Below are positions 6,207 to 14,526 of a stretch of 36,690 nt of DNA, piece after piece (position 1 is the stretch's first letter; each line of letters begins with the position of its first letter). The notes beneath the pieces were generated by a model. It did not search any database. It was not told where the DNA came from and worked only from the letters and a program-made list of their open reading frames with translations. Made by a program: the position numbers and the translations under genes. This DNA is from Armatimonadota bacterium (GTDB taxonomy: Bacteria > Sysuimicrobiota > Sysuimicrobiia > Sysuimicrobiales > VGFF01), in NCBI GenBank assembly GCA_016868955.1, contig VGFF01000002.1:1-36690 (forward strand). The letters run 5' to 3'.

Positions 6207-8567
6207 CTAAGAGAATTCTACAACGGTTGCCCCATCGCCGCCTTCCGACGGGGCCGCGAGGTGGTAGCGAAGCCCGCCGTAGGACGCCAGTAGGTCGTGC
6301 ACCGCCTTGCGCAATGCGCCCGTTCCCTTGCCGTGGACGATGACGGCGCGCGGCAGGCGCGCGAGGGTGGCGTCATCGAGGTATTTCTCCAGCTCGTAGA
6401 CGGCGTCGTCGACGGTCATGCCGCGCAAGTGCAACGACGACGGCAGGGCCGGCCGCGACGGAACGGGCGCCTCGCGCGCGATGACCGCGGCCGCCGTCTC
6501 GTCGAGCACGACGACGTCGGCGCGCGGCACGCGCACCGACATCTTGCCGACGCGCACCTCGACATGATTGCGCTCGGCGCGAACGACCGTCCCTTCGGCG
6601 TCGAGGGAGACGACGCGGACGCGCGCACCCTCCGTGAGCGGCGCCGACGCGGAGCCGGCCGATGCCGGTTTGCGCGGTGGCGCGGCCGCGTGCCCCATCT
6701 CGGCGAGCTTGCGCCGCACTTCTTGCGCGGTTTTCTCGTTGCGCTCGTCGCGCATGACGCGCAGCAGCTCGTCAACCTCGGCCCGGGCCCGCTCGATGAT
6801 CGCGCGCGCGTTCGCCCGCGCCTCGGCGATCGCGCGGTCGCGCTCCGCCTCCGCTTCGCGCACGCGCGCTTCCTGCTGCCGCCGCTCCGCCTCCGCTTCG
6901 TGCCGCAGCCGCTCCGCCTCGCTGCGGCGGACCTCCGCGACTTTCTGGTCGGCCTCGATGCCGGCGAGGACCTTGTCGATCTCGACCAGATCGCGGTCGA
7001 GGTAGGACCGGGCGCGCTGGGAGACGGCGCGCGACAACCCGAGCCGCTCGGCGATGAACAGCGCGTTGCTGCGGCCTGGCGTGCCGATCATCAGCCGATA
7101 CGTCGGGCGCAGGGTTTGCCCGTCGAACTCGACGGACGCGTTCTCGATGCCCGGCGTCTGATAGGCGAGCGCCTTCAGCTCGCTGTAGTGCGTCGTCACG
7201 ATCGTGCGCGCCCCGGACGCGTGCAGCGTTTCGATGATCGCGCGCGCCAGCGCCGACCCCTCGGCGGGATCGGTGCCGGCGCCGGCTTCGTCGAGGAGGA
7301 CGAGCGTTCCCTCGCCGGCGCGCGCGAGAATGCGCACGATCGCGGTCATGTGCGACGAAAACGTCGACAGCGACTGCTCGATGCTCTGCTCGTCGCCGAT
7401 GTCGGCGAAGACCGCCGTGAAAATGCCGCAGCGGCTGCCGTCGGCGGCGGGCACGTGCAAGCCGGCCTGGGCCATCAAAGACAACAACCCGACGGTCTTC
7501 AAGGTGACCGTCTTGCCGCCGGTGTTCGGCCCCGTGATGACGAGAGTCGAATACGCCTCACCGAGCGCGGCGTCGTTCGCCACGACGTCCCGTCCGTCTT
7601 TCGCTTGCCGGGCGACGAGCAATGGATGGCGGGCCGCGTGCAGGACGAGCGACGCCTCGTTCCGCAGCGCCGGACGCACCGCCGCCATTTCGTCCCCGAG
7701 ACGTCCCTTGGCGGCGGCGAAGTCGAACCGGGCCATCGTCGACTGGGCGGCGTCCAGGTCGTCGGCGCGGGCGCCGAGCCGGCCGGAGAGCGCCATGAGG
7801 ATCCGATCGATCTCGCGCGCTTCCGCCGTCTGCAGCTCACGGAGCCGGTTGCCGAGCTGTAGCGACACCAACGGCTCCATGAACGCCGTCGCGCCGCTGC
7901 CCGATTGATCGTGGAGGATGCCCGGGAACTGCGACACATATTGCTGCTTCACCGGGACGACGTAACGGTCGCCGCGCACCGTGACGATAGGATCCTGGAG
8001 CATCTTTGCGTACTGCGGCGAGCGGGTGATGTGCTCGAGCTGCGCCCGCACGCGCTCCTGCGTTTGGTGGATGTCGCGGCGAATCCGTGCCAGCTCCGGG
8101 CTGGCGGAGTCGAGGACGGTCGCATCCTCGCCGATCGCGCCCTCGATCGCTTCCTCCTCGTCGCTGAAGTCGGGAACGCGCAGCGCCAGCGCGCCGAGCT
8201 GCGGGGCGCGGCCCGCTCGCGACAGGACGTATGCCTTCGTCAGACGCGTCGCCCGCAGCATCAGCAGCACGTCGACGAGCTCCTCCGGTCGCAGCGTTCC
8301 GGCGAGCCGCGTGCGCCGGATCGCGGCGCGCACGTCGCGCAGTCCGCGCAGCGGCAGCTCGCCCTCGCGCATCAGCAGGCGCGCTTCGTCGGTCTCCTGC
8401 AGCGCCTCTTGTACGACCGCGAAGTCAGCGGACGGCGCGAGGTCCCGCGCGATCTCCTCGCCCAGCGGCGAGATCGCCAGATTGCGCAGCCGATCCCGGA
8501 TCTGCACGTACTCCAGCACGCGCATCGTGCGGTCATCGGTCGCAACGAATCGTTCGGTCTCGTTCAT
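6207..8567 (-). CDS. mutS2: MutS2 (MutS-family ATPase with C-terminal Smr nuclease domain)
   Basis: The 786-residue product has the MutS2 layout: core/lever and clamp regions, ABC-type ATPase with Walker A GPNTGGKT at 346-353, Walker B TLVLLDEAGAGTDP at about 421-434, and the THYSELK switch. A long charged coiled coil follows at about 540-620, then a KOW-like beta region, and a C-terminal Smr domain with LHLRGMTVDDA and VIVHGKGTGALR. MutS2 suppresses recombination and, in Firmicutes, also acts on collided ribosomes (RqcU). It lacks the mismatch-recognition domain of MutS. The ATG at 8567 is preceded by AAGGGAG. Its TAG stop at 6207-6209 overlaps a GTG at the head of the damaged YkvA frame. 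Confidence 0.96.
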   Translation of the reverse strand: MNETERFVATDDRTMRVLEYVQIRDRLRNLAISPLGEEIARDLAPSADFAVVQEALQETDEARLLMREGELPLRGLRDVRAAIRRTRLAGTLRPEELVDVLLMLRATRLTKAYVLSRAGRAPQLGALALRVPDFSDEEEAIEGAIGEDATVLDSASPELARIRRDIHQTQERVRAQLEHITRSPQYAKMLQDPIVTVRGDRYVVPVKQQYVSQFPGILHDQSGSGATAFMEPLVSLQLGNRLRELQTAEAREIDRILMALSGRLGARADDLDAAQSTMARFDFAAAKGRLGDEMAAVRPALRNEASLVLHAARHPLLVARQAKDGRDVVANDAALGEAYSTLVITGPNTGGKTVTLKTVGLLSLMAQAGLHVPAADGSRCGIFTAVFADIGDEQSIEQSLSTFSSHMTAIVRILARAGEGTLVLLDEAGAGTDPAEGSALARAIIETLHASGARTIVTTHYSELKALAYQTPGIENASVEFDGQTLRPTYRLMIGTPGRSNALFIAERLGLSRAVSQRARSYLDRDLVEIDKVLAGIEADQKVAEVRRSEAERLRHEAEAERRQQEARVREAEAERDRAIAEARANARAIIERARAEVDELLRVMRDERNEKTAQEVRRKLAEMGHAAAPPRKPASAGSASAPLTEGARVRVVSLDAEGTVVRAERNHVEVRVGKMSVRVPRADVVVLDETAAAVIAREAPVPSRPALPSSLHLRGMTVDDAVYELEKYLDDATLARLPRAVIVHGKGTGALRKAVHDLLASYGGLRYHLAAPSEGGDGATVVEFS

Positions 8568-8601
8568 GTCTCCCTTAGGATGGGGGGCGCCCCGGCGCGG
8601 T

Positions 8602-9522
8602 TCAAGCCCGACCGCCGGCGATCGCTTCCAGCGCCGGCAGGAAGTCCGTCAACGTCCGCACGCGTGCCGCGACCTCGTCGCGACGGGCGCCGACACACAG
8701 CAACGGCACGGGATTCCGCGTGTGGGTCGCGGATTCGCCGTCCTCCAGGTTGCCGTGGTCGCTCGTCAGGAGCAGCAGCGACCGTTCGAGGTCGAGCGCC
8801 GCGACTGCGGCCCCGAGCGCGCGATCGAGCTGCTCGACGACGGCGACGGGATCGAGCGACCAGCGGCCGTGGCCGGCCATGTCGGACAAGAAGAATTCGA
8901 AGACGGTGACGTCGTGCCGTTCCGTGAGGCGCGCCAATGCCTCACCGGCCGCCTCCGGCGTGACGAGCGGCACGTCGTGGCCGCGCGCCCGTGCCCGCGC
9001 GTTCGTCAGATCCTGATACGCGGCTTCGCCACGACGCAGCGCGTCGAGATCGCGCAACGGGATGTCGGCGGCCAATGCCGCGAACGTGAATGCGGCGTGG
9101 CGCAGGCGCCGGGCCTCGATCGCGGTGAAGTAGTCGGGGCTGAACTCGTTCGCGAACGTGACCTGAAGTCCCCGATCGCGCAGCCGCCGGAACAGACCTT
9201 GCTCGCGCAGCAGCGCGCGCTGCTTCACCGTCGGATACGCCGTGACGTGCCGCCCTTCCAACGCCGCGGCGTTGTGCCCCGTCAGCAGCGACGTCTGGCC
9301 GCTCGCGCTTTGCGGCAGGCCGGGAACGCCGAGCGTCGCGTCGACCGGCACGGCCGTGCAGCGCGCGCTGCGGAGCAGAAGTCGCTCGGCGACGAGCGCC
9401 CCGCCGAGCAACGCGTCGAGCGCCGGCGTCTTCGCGGTGACGAACGGATTCGTGACGCTCGCTGATCCGAGCCCCACGCCGTCGACGAACCAGAACAGAA
9501 CGTGCGGCCGGTCGGCGCTCAT
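8602..9522 (-). CDS. Alkaline-phosphatase-superfamily metalloenzyme (phosphoglycerate mutase-like fold)
   Basis: The 306-residue protein belongs to the metalloenzyme superfamily that includes cofactor-independent phosphoglycerate mutase and phosphopentomutase. Visible pieces are the first metal site FVDGVGLG near residues 12-19, the nucleophile loop SASGQTSLLTGHNA near residue 75, FFLSDMAGHG, and the C-terminal metal motif LLTSDHGNLED. It is shorter than iPGM (about 510 residues) and lacks an obvious inserted transferase domain, so it is probably a phosphatase or phosphodiesterase-like relative with unknown substrate. The open frame extends upstream, but the ATG at 9522 starts the conserved region and overlaps the glycosylase stop by four bases (ATGA). 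mutS2 follows 34 bases downstream. Confidence 0.8.
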   Translation of the reverse strand: MSADRPHVLFWFVDGVGLGSASVTNPFVTAKTPALDALLGGALVAERLLLRSARCTAVPVDATLGVPGLPQSASGQTSLLTGHNAAALEGRHVTAYPTVKQRALLREQGLFRRLRDRGLQVTFANEFSPDYFTAIEARRLRHAAFTFAALAADIPLRDLDALRRGEAAYQDLTNARARARGHDVPLVTPEAAGEALARLTERHDVTVFEFFLSDMAGHGRWSLDPVAVVEQLDRALGAAVAALDLERSLLLLTSDHGNLEDGESATHTRNPVPLLCVGARRDEVAARVRTLTDFLPALEAIAGGRA

Positions 9523-10094
9523 GGCCGGCGCGACAGCGACGGGCTGTCGGAATCGAGGAAGCGGCAGGGAGCCTCGGCGGCGTGGCGGATGCCGATCCGC
9601 CGCGCCGCCGAGGCTCCCTGCCGGCCGGCGGCGATGAACAGGTCGCCGGCGCGTGCCAGGTCCCATCCGCTGCACGAAAGATCGATCCCGAACGCCCGCG
9701 TGAGGCGGCCTGGGCCCGCCGCCAGGCGGATCGCGGCGACGGCTGGAGATTGGCGCCACGCGCGCATCTGCGCATTTCCCGATTCGGGCTCGACCGCGCG
9801 AACAAGGACGGCGCCGGCGACCCCTTCGCGCTCGGCCATGACGTTGAGGCAGAAGTGCACACCGCAGGAAAGATACACATAGGCCGTCTCGGGCACGCCC
9901 CACATGATCTCGCTGCGCGCCGCGCGCGTCCGGGCGTGGCTCGCGGGGTCTCCGGTGCCGAGGTACGCCTCTGTCTCGACGATCCGGCCAACGAGCGTTC
10001 CGCCCGGTGCACGCCGGACGAGCCGCGCGCCGACCAGTGCGCGCGCGACCTCGAGGGTGGAGCGCGCCAAGAACGCGCGCGGCAGCGGCTTCAT
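9519..10094 (-). CDS. mpg: 3-methyladenine DNA glycosylase (Aag/MPG family)
   Basis: The 191-residue base-excision repair enzyme removes alkylated purines. It shows the Aag signature VGRIVETEAYLG near residues 35-46 (with the catalytic glutamate), DPASHARTRAARSEIMWG, YVYLSCGVHFCLNVMAE with the DNA-intercalating aromatic region, and AAGPGRLTRAFGI. The C-terminus RRIGIRHAAEAPCRF followed by SLSRRP is the conserved end of the family. The usual hydroxyphenyl YG in the YVYLxYG motif is SCG here, a minor deviation. It overlaps polX upstream and the metalloenzyme gene downstream by four bases each. Bases coding its C-terminal 35 or so residues form a near-perfect long hairpin (listed separately). 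Confidence 0.92.
   Translation of the reverse strand: MKPLPRAFLARSTLEVARALVGARLVRRAPGGTLVGRIVETEAYLGTGDPASHARTRAARSEIMWGVPETAYVYLSCGVHFCLNVMAEREGVAGAVLVRAVEPESGNAQMRAWRQSPAVAAIRLAAGPGRLTRAFGIDLSCSGWDLARAGDLFIAAGRQGASAARRIGIRHAAEAPCRFLDSDSPSLSRRP
9562..9623. repeat. Near-perfect 62-bp inverted repeat (quasipalindrome) inside the mpg coding region
   Basis: The arms at 9562-9582 and 9603-9623 are perfect 21-base reverse complements. The 20-base spacer itself folds through 9584-9590 with 9595-9601 around a GCCG loop. Only one pair (9583/9602) fails. It codes the glycosylase segment from RQGASAA to HAAEAPCR, and the right half of that is a conserved family motif. Origin by template-switch copying of the conserved half is plausible. 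Confidence 0.9.
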
Positions 10095-11815
10095 CCGCCG
10101 CGCTTGCGGCGCAGCGCCGCTCGCAGCTTCACCAGCGGCAGCGCGTTGACGACGTTCTCGGCGGTGAGCCAGGCGCGGCGCGCCGTGCCGATGCCGTAGT
10201 TCAGCGCCAGCCCCTCCGCCGCGTGCGCGTCGCTGCCGATTTCGATTTGCACGCCGTTGGCGCGGGCGCGTCGCAGGTGATCGTCCTTCAGGTCCAAGCG
10301 CTCAGGCGCGGCATTGAGCTCGAGGATCGTTCCAGTCGCCGCCGCCTCGCGGATGACGGCGTCGATGTCGAGCGCGTAGGGATCGCGTTGCCCGATCAAC
10401 CGGCCCGTCGGGTGGCCGAGGATCGTGACGTAGGGATTGCGCATGGCGCGCACGACGCGCGCGGTCATCTCCGATTCGGTCATCCGAAACCGCGAGTGCA
10501 CGCTCGCGATCGCGAGATCCAACGCGGCGAGCAAGTCGTCATCGTAGTCGAGCGATCCGTCGGCGAGGATGTCGACCTCGGCACCGATGAGCACTTCGAT
10601 GCCGAGCTTCTTATTCGACAGCGCGCGCACCTCGGCGATGTGGGCCCGCAAATCCTCGGGAGGAACACCGCCCGCGAACTTCAAGGACTGCGAATGATCG
10701 GTGATGCATACGTATTCGTAGCCCAACGCCTTCGCGGCGCGCGCCATCTCGGCGGCGCTGCCGCTGCCATCGCTCCACTTCGTGTGCATGTGGAGGTCGC
10801 CGCGGATGTCGCCGGCCTCGACGAGGCGCGGCAGCGCCCCGGCGACGGCCGCTTCGACCTCACCGAGGTCCTCGCGCATCTCCGGCGGAATCCACGGCAT
10901 CCCGAGCGCGTCGTAGATCTCCTCTTCCGTCGCCGCGGCGATGCGCTGCTCGCCATCGGCTCGAAACAATCCGTATTCGTTGAGGCGCAAGCCGGCGCGG
11001 ACCGCGCGCTCGCGCACCTTCGCGTTGTGCTCCTTCGAGCCGGTGAAGTACTGCAGCGCGGCGCCAAACGCCTCCGGCGGGACGACGCGCAGATCGGCCT
11101 GCACGCCCGTGCGCAACGTGACGCTGCTCTTCGACGGCCCGTGCGCGAGCACGTCGAGGACCCAGGGCGATCGAACGAACGCGTCCATGACCGGATCGGG
11201 ATCATCGCTCGTGACCAGCACGTCGAGGTCGCCGATCCTGTCGCGCATGCGGCGCAGGCTGCCTGCGACGCTGATCTGTCGAACCTGCGGCAGCGCGCGC
11301 AACGCCGCCACGAGATCGTCGGCCATCGGCCGGGCGATGCCGATCGGCGTCCGCGCCGATTGCCGTCGCGCCTGCTCGATGCCGCGCAGGACGTTCTCTT
11401 CGCTCTTCTTGCCCATGCGCGGCAAGGTGCGCAGGCGGCCGGCGCGCGCGGCCGCTTCCAACTCGTCCAGCGTCGAGATCCCCAGTGACGCGTGAATCAA
11501 GCGCGCCGTCTTGGGACCGACGCCGGAGAGGCGGGCGAGCGTGATCAAACCCACCGGCAGCTCGGCGAGCAGCTTTTCGTGGAAGTCGACCTTGTCGGAG
11601 TCCAGGAACTCGAAGATCTTCTCGGCCAAGCTCTTGCCGATGCCCGGGATCTCCTCCAACGCCCCGCGATCCGCGATCGCCTGCACGTCCTCGGTCAGCG
11701 ATCCGATCGCACGGGCGACGCGCCGATACGCGTTGACGCGGAAGCCCGATTCTTCCTTCAGCTCGAGGAGGTCGGCGATCTCGTTGAAGATCGTTTCCAG
11801 CGCCTGGTTGTTCAT
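10091..11815 (-). CDS. polX: DNA polymerase X family protein with C-terminal PHP domain
   Basis: The 574-residue repair polymerase has N-terminal helix-hairpin-helix elements (EEIPGIGKSLAEKI at 54-67 and RLSGVGPKTARL at 95-106). The polX palm follows, with GDLDVLV (D196 and D198) and a third acid in QADLRVV (D241), so the polymerase site appears intact. From residue 338 a PHP phosphoesterase domain follows, with DLHMHTKWSDG, CITDHSQS, GAEVDIL, TILGHPTGRLIG and GSDAHA, so its metal ligands also look intact. Bacterial PolX enzymes fill small gaps in base-excision repair and carry 3'-5' exonuclease and AP-endonuclease activities in the PHP part. It lies directly upstream of a DNA glycosylase with a four-base overlap, so the pair forms a base-excision repair unit. 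The start is the ATG at 11815. Confidence 0.96.
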   Translation of the reverse strand: MNNQALETIFNEIADLLELKEESGFRVNAYRRVARAIGSLTEDVQAIADRGALEEIPGIGKSLAEKIFEFLDSDKVDFHEKLLAELPVGLITLARLSGVGPKTARLIHASLGISTLDELEAAARAGRLRTLPRMGKKSEENVLRGIEQARRQSARTPIGIARPMADDLVAALRALPQVRQISVAGSLRRMRDRIGDLDVLVTSDDPDPVMDAFVRSPWVLDVLAHGPSKSSVTLRTGVQADLRVVPPEAFGAALQYFTGSKEHNAKVRERAVRAGLRLNEYGLFRADGEQRIAAATEEEIYDALGMPWIPPEMREDLGEVEAAVAGALPRLVEAGDIRGDLHMHTKWSDGSGSAAEMARAAKALGYEYVCITDHSQSLKFAGGVPPEDLRAHIAEVRALSNKKLGIEVLIGAEVDILADGSLDYDDDLLAALDLAIASVHSRFRMTESEMTARVVRAMRNPYVTILGHPTGRLIGQRDPYALDIDAVIREAAATGTILELNAAPERLDLKDDHLRRARANGVQIEIGSDAHAAEGLALNYGIGTARRAWLTAENVVNALPLVKLRAALRRKRGG

Positions 11816-11873
11816 CGCCGGCCGCGCGACGCGATGCGACGCAAGTCGACTCGACCGCCCGCGCCGCGGGCGG

Positions 11874-12392
11874 CTAGAAAACGTCCTTGCCAGTGCCGAG
11901 GCGCGGCAGGGGGAGTGGGATGAGCGGGTAGACGAGTTCGTAGAAGTTCGTCTGCCATCTCGCGACGTGCTTCGCGATCCGAGACTGCCGCACGTCGCGG
12001 ACGATCGGGGACCGCGCCGGCAACGGCACGGACAACAAAACGGCGACCATCATCATCGCGATCAGCACGCCCTTGACGCCGCCGAACAGCGCGCCGACCG
12101 CGATCGACGACCCGCGCGCCGGCTTGCGTCCGGCGATCCAGGCCGTCAGGATGTTCCCGACGACGATCAACGAGAAGAAGGCGAAGACGAACGTGAATGC
12201 CGCTCCCCAATCGGGCCACGGGAACGCCGCCGGCAGCGCCGTCCGCGAGATCGGCTGGTAGAGCAGCGACGCGGCGAGGAAAGCCGCGCACAGGAAAAAG
12301 ATCTCGAAGAACGTTCGAACGTGCCCTCGCACCAGCCCCGAGAACACCATCAACAAAAAGAGACCGATGACGAGAAAATCGATCCAGGCCAA
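11874..12392 (-). CDS. cvpA: CvpA-family membrane protein
   Basis: The 172-residue protein has four hydrophobic segments (about 5-20, 31-50, 62-85 and 100-120) and the CvpA-like opening WIDFLVIGLFLLMVFSGLVRGHVRTFFE. The family is named for colicin V production; its cellular role is unclear and linked to envelope stress. The start is the TTG at 12392: a GGGAGG ribosome binding site precedes it and no ATG fits the N-terminus. It lies 23 bases after pheT. Downstream, bases 11855-11873 form a GC-rich hairpin with 8-base arms directly after the TAG stop but with no T tract, so I do not call a terminator there. In Firmicutes cvpA also commonly sits near pheT, polX and mutS2, which matches this order. 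Confidence 0.88.
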   Translation of the reverse strand: MAWIDFLVIGLFLLMVFSGLVRGHVRTFFEIFFLCAAFLAASLLYQPISRTALPAAFPWPDWGAAFTFVFAFFSLIVVGNILTAWIAGRKPARGSSIAVGALFGGVKGVLIAMMMVAVLLSVPLPARSPIVRDVRQSRIAKHVARWQTNFYELVYPLIPLPLPRLGTGKDVF

Positions 12393-12415
12393 CGGGAACC
12401 TCCCGCGTAGCGCCG

Positions 12416-14488
12416 CTACGCGCCGCGAATTTGCGCGCCAAGCCGCGTCCTCAGCGCGTCTCGGACCCTCTCCAGCGTCGATTCTACTTCCGCGGCTTCG
12501 AGCGTCCGATCGGGATCGCGGAAGCGCATCGCCACGGCCACGCTCTTGGCACCGTCGGGGATCGAGGCGCCGACGTAGACGTCGAAAGGTTCCGCGTGCT
12601 CAAGCGTCGCCCCCGCGACCTCGTGGACCACGTTCAACAACGCCGCCGATGTGACTGCTAGGGGAACGATCGCCGACAGATCGCGCTCCACCGCCGGCAG
12701 GCGCGGCATCGGTTCGTAAGCCTGCCAGACCGACGCGCGTGCGACTGCGGCCCCCAGGTCGATCTCGGCCGCGAACGCCCTTCCCCGCAAATCGTACTCC
12801 GCGGAGACGTCCGGATGCACCTCACCCAGCCAACCCGCGTCTCTCCCCTCGATCGAGACGGCCGCGGCCCGGCCTGGGTGTAGAAACGGCAACACCGTGG
12901 GGCTGACGTCCCAGACCTCGACGTGGAGCAGATCGAACAGCGTCTCCAACAGCCCTTTGACGTGGTAAAAGGTCGTCTCGGCGGCGGCCGCGGGAACGTT
13001 CCAGCGCCCCGCCAGGAAGTGCCCGATCGCCCCGATCGCGATGACCTTGCGCTCGGTCCACTGACCGCCGGTTCGCCCGTAGACGCGCCCGATCTCGAAC
13101 GCTGACACGTCCGCGTTGCCGCGCGTTCGGTTGATTCTCAGGACTTCCAACAGCGATGGCAACATCATCGTCCGCAGGTGCGTATGCTCTTCCGTCAACG
13201 GATTCCGCAGCGGAATCGCGGCGCGGCCCGGGTCGCCCTCCGGCAGCCGCAACGCGTCGAAGACGCGCGGGTGAACCAGCGACAACGTAAACACCTCGGT
13301 CAATCCGCAGCGCAGCAACGTGTCGCGGGCCACCACCTCGGCAGCGCGAGACGCGACGACCCGACTGGCCGTCGCCCTACCCGCGGGCATCGTCTCCGGA
13401 ATCCGGTCGTAGCCCCAGAGGCGGGCGACCTCCTCGATGAGGTCTTCTTCGCGCCGCACGTCGCGCCGGTGGGCTGGGACGAGCGCCGTGAGGCGGTCTC
13501 CCTCGAGACGCGTCGCGAAGCCGAGCCGGCCGAGCACCGCGACCGTCTCTTCGACCGGAGGCGCCGCGCCCAGCACGCGCTCGATGCGCGCCAGCCGCAA
13601 CGTCACCGTCCGCTCCGCCTCGGGTTCGGGATAAACGTCAATGATACCGGGCGCGGCCGTCCCCTCGGCCAGCTCGGCGATCAGCGCCGCCGCGCGGTCG
13701 AGCGCGTACGAGACCCGCTCGGGTTCGCCGCCGCGTTCGTGGCGCGCGCTCGCCTCGGTGCGCAGGCCCAGGGAGCGTGCCGTGCGACGCACCTGGCGGC
13801 CGTTGAACCATGCCGACTCCAGGAAAACATGTTTCGTCGCGGCTGTGATCTCGGTCTCGGCTCCGCCCATCACGCCGCCGACCGCGATCGGGCGCGTCCG
13901 ATCGGTGATGATCAGCGCGCCATCGGGCAGTTCGTGCGTCGTCCCGTCCAGCGTCGTCAGCTGCTCTCCGGCGCGCGCCGCGCGCACGACGATCTCGGCG
14001 TTCGGAATCGTGTCGAGGTCGAACGCGTGCAGCGGCTGCCCCGTCTCGAGCATGACGTAGTTCGTGACGTCGACGACGTTGTTGATCGCGCGAACGCCGG
14101 CTTTTTCCAGGCGCTCCTGCATCCAGAACGGCGACGGTCCGATGCGCCTGATATCGATCACGCGGCCGGCGTAGCGAGGACACAACGCCGGGTCGGCGAT
14201 AGTCACGGTCGCACGAGCGGCGGCGGCGATGCCCGCTTCCGGCACGACGGCGGCGGGCAGCCTCAGCGCGCCGCCTGCCGCCGCGGCGACTTCACGGGCG
14301 ACGCCGACGATGCTTTGCCAGTCGGGCCGGTTCGCCGTGATCTCGAGGTCGAAGACGACGTCGGCCCCTTCCCCTTCGACGCCTTCCACGCCGAGCCCGA
14401 GTTGGGGAAAACGTTCGGTCCAGGTCGCAGGATCGAGGTCGTCGACGCCTTCGACGTACGTGCGCAGCCAACTCCAAGGAATCTTCAA
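12416..14488 (-). CDS. pheT: Phenylalanyl-tRNA synthetase beta subunit lacking the OB-fold tRNA-binding domain
   Basis: The 690-residue beta subunit of the alpha2-beta2 synthetase runs from MKIPWSWLRTYVEG through LGLGVEGVEG straight into FDLEITANRPDWQSIVGVAREVAA (about residues 48-72). Typical bacterial PheT has a roughly 110-residue OB-fold tRNA-binding/EMAP-like domain between those two blocks. The B3/B4 editing domain (about 95-265, with NNVVDVTNYVMLETGQPLHAFD), the B5 domain (about 290-360, DLIEEVARLWGYDRIPE), the catalytic-like core and the C-terminal FDX-ACB anticodon-binding domain (about 598-690, PRLPAVERDLS) are all present. The start is the TTG at 14488, with GAGGAG upstream. It follows pheS by 38 bases and is under the same T-box. 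Confidence 0.96.
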   Translation of the reverse strand: MKIPWSWLRTYVEGVDDLDPATWTERFPQLGLGVEGVEGEGADVVFDLEITANRPDWQSIVGVAREVAAAAGGALRLPAAVVPEAGIAAAARATVTIADPALCPRYAGRVIDIRRIGPSPFWMQERLEKAGVRAINNVVDVTNYVMLETGQPLHAFDLDTIPNAEIVVRAARAGEQLTTLDGTTHELPDGALIITDRTRPIAVGGVMGGAETEITAATKHVFLESAWFNGRQVRRTARSLGLRTEASARHERGGEPERVSYALDRAAALIAELAEGTAAPGIIDVYPEPEAERTVTLRLARIERVLGAAPPVEETVAVLGRLGFATRLEGDRLTALVPAHRRDVRREEDLIEEVARLWGYDRIPETMPAGRATASRVVASRAAEVVARDTLLRCGLTEVFTLSLVHPRVFDALRLPEGDPGRAAIPLRNPLTEEHTHLRTMMLPSLLEVLRINRTRGNADVSAFEIGRVYGRTGGQWTERKVIAIGAIGHFLAGRWNVPAAAAETTFYHVKGLLETLFDLLHVEVWDVSPTVLPFLHPGRAAAVSIEGRDAGWLGEVHPDVSAEYDLRGRAFAAEIDLGAAVARASVWQAYEPMPRLPAVERDLSAIVPLAVTSAALLNVVHEVAGATLEHAEPFDVYVGASIPDGAKSVAVAMRFRDPDRTLEAAEVESTLERVRDALRTRLGAQIRGA

Positions 14489-14526
14489 GGCCGCTCTCCT
14501 CGCTCGATACGATGCCGGGTCAGGCG

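Noticed and set aside
11855..11873. GC-rich hairpin after cvpA as a terminator
   Set aside because: Eight-base arms but no T tract on either strand, and polX starts only about 40 bases further; it may be only local base composition.
12406..12420. Small palindrome at the pheT stop and cvpA ribosome binding site
   Set aside because: Six- to seven-base arms with a short loop, compatible with chance at this base composition; no T tract.
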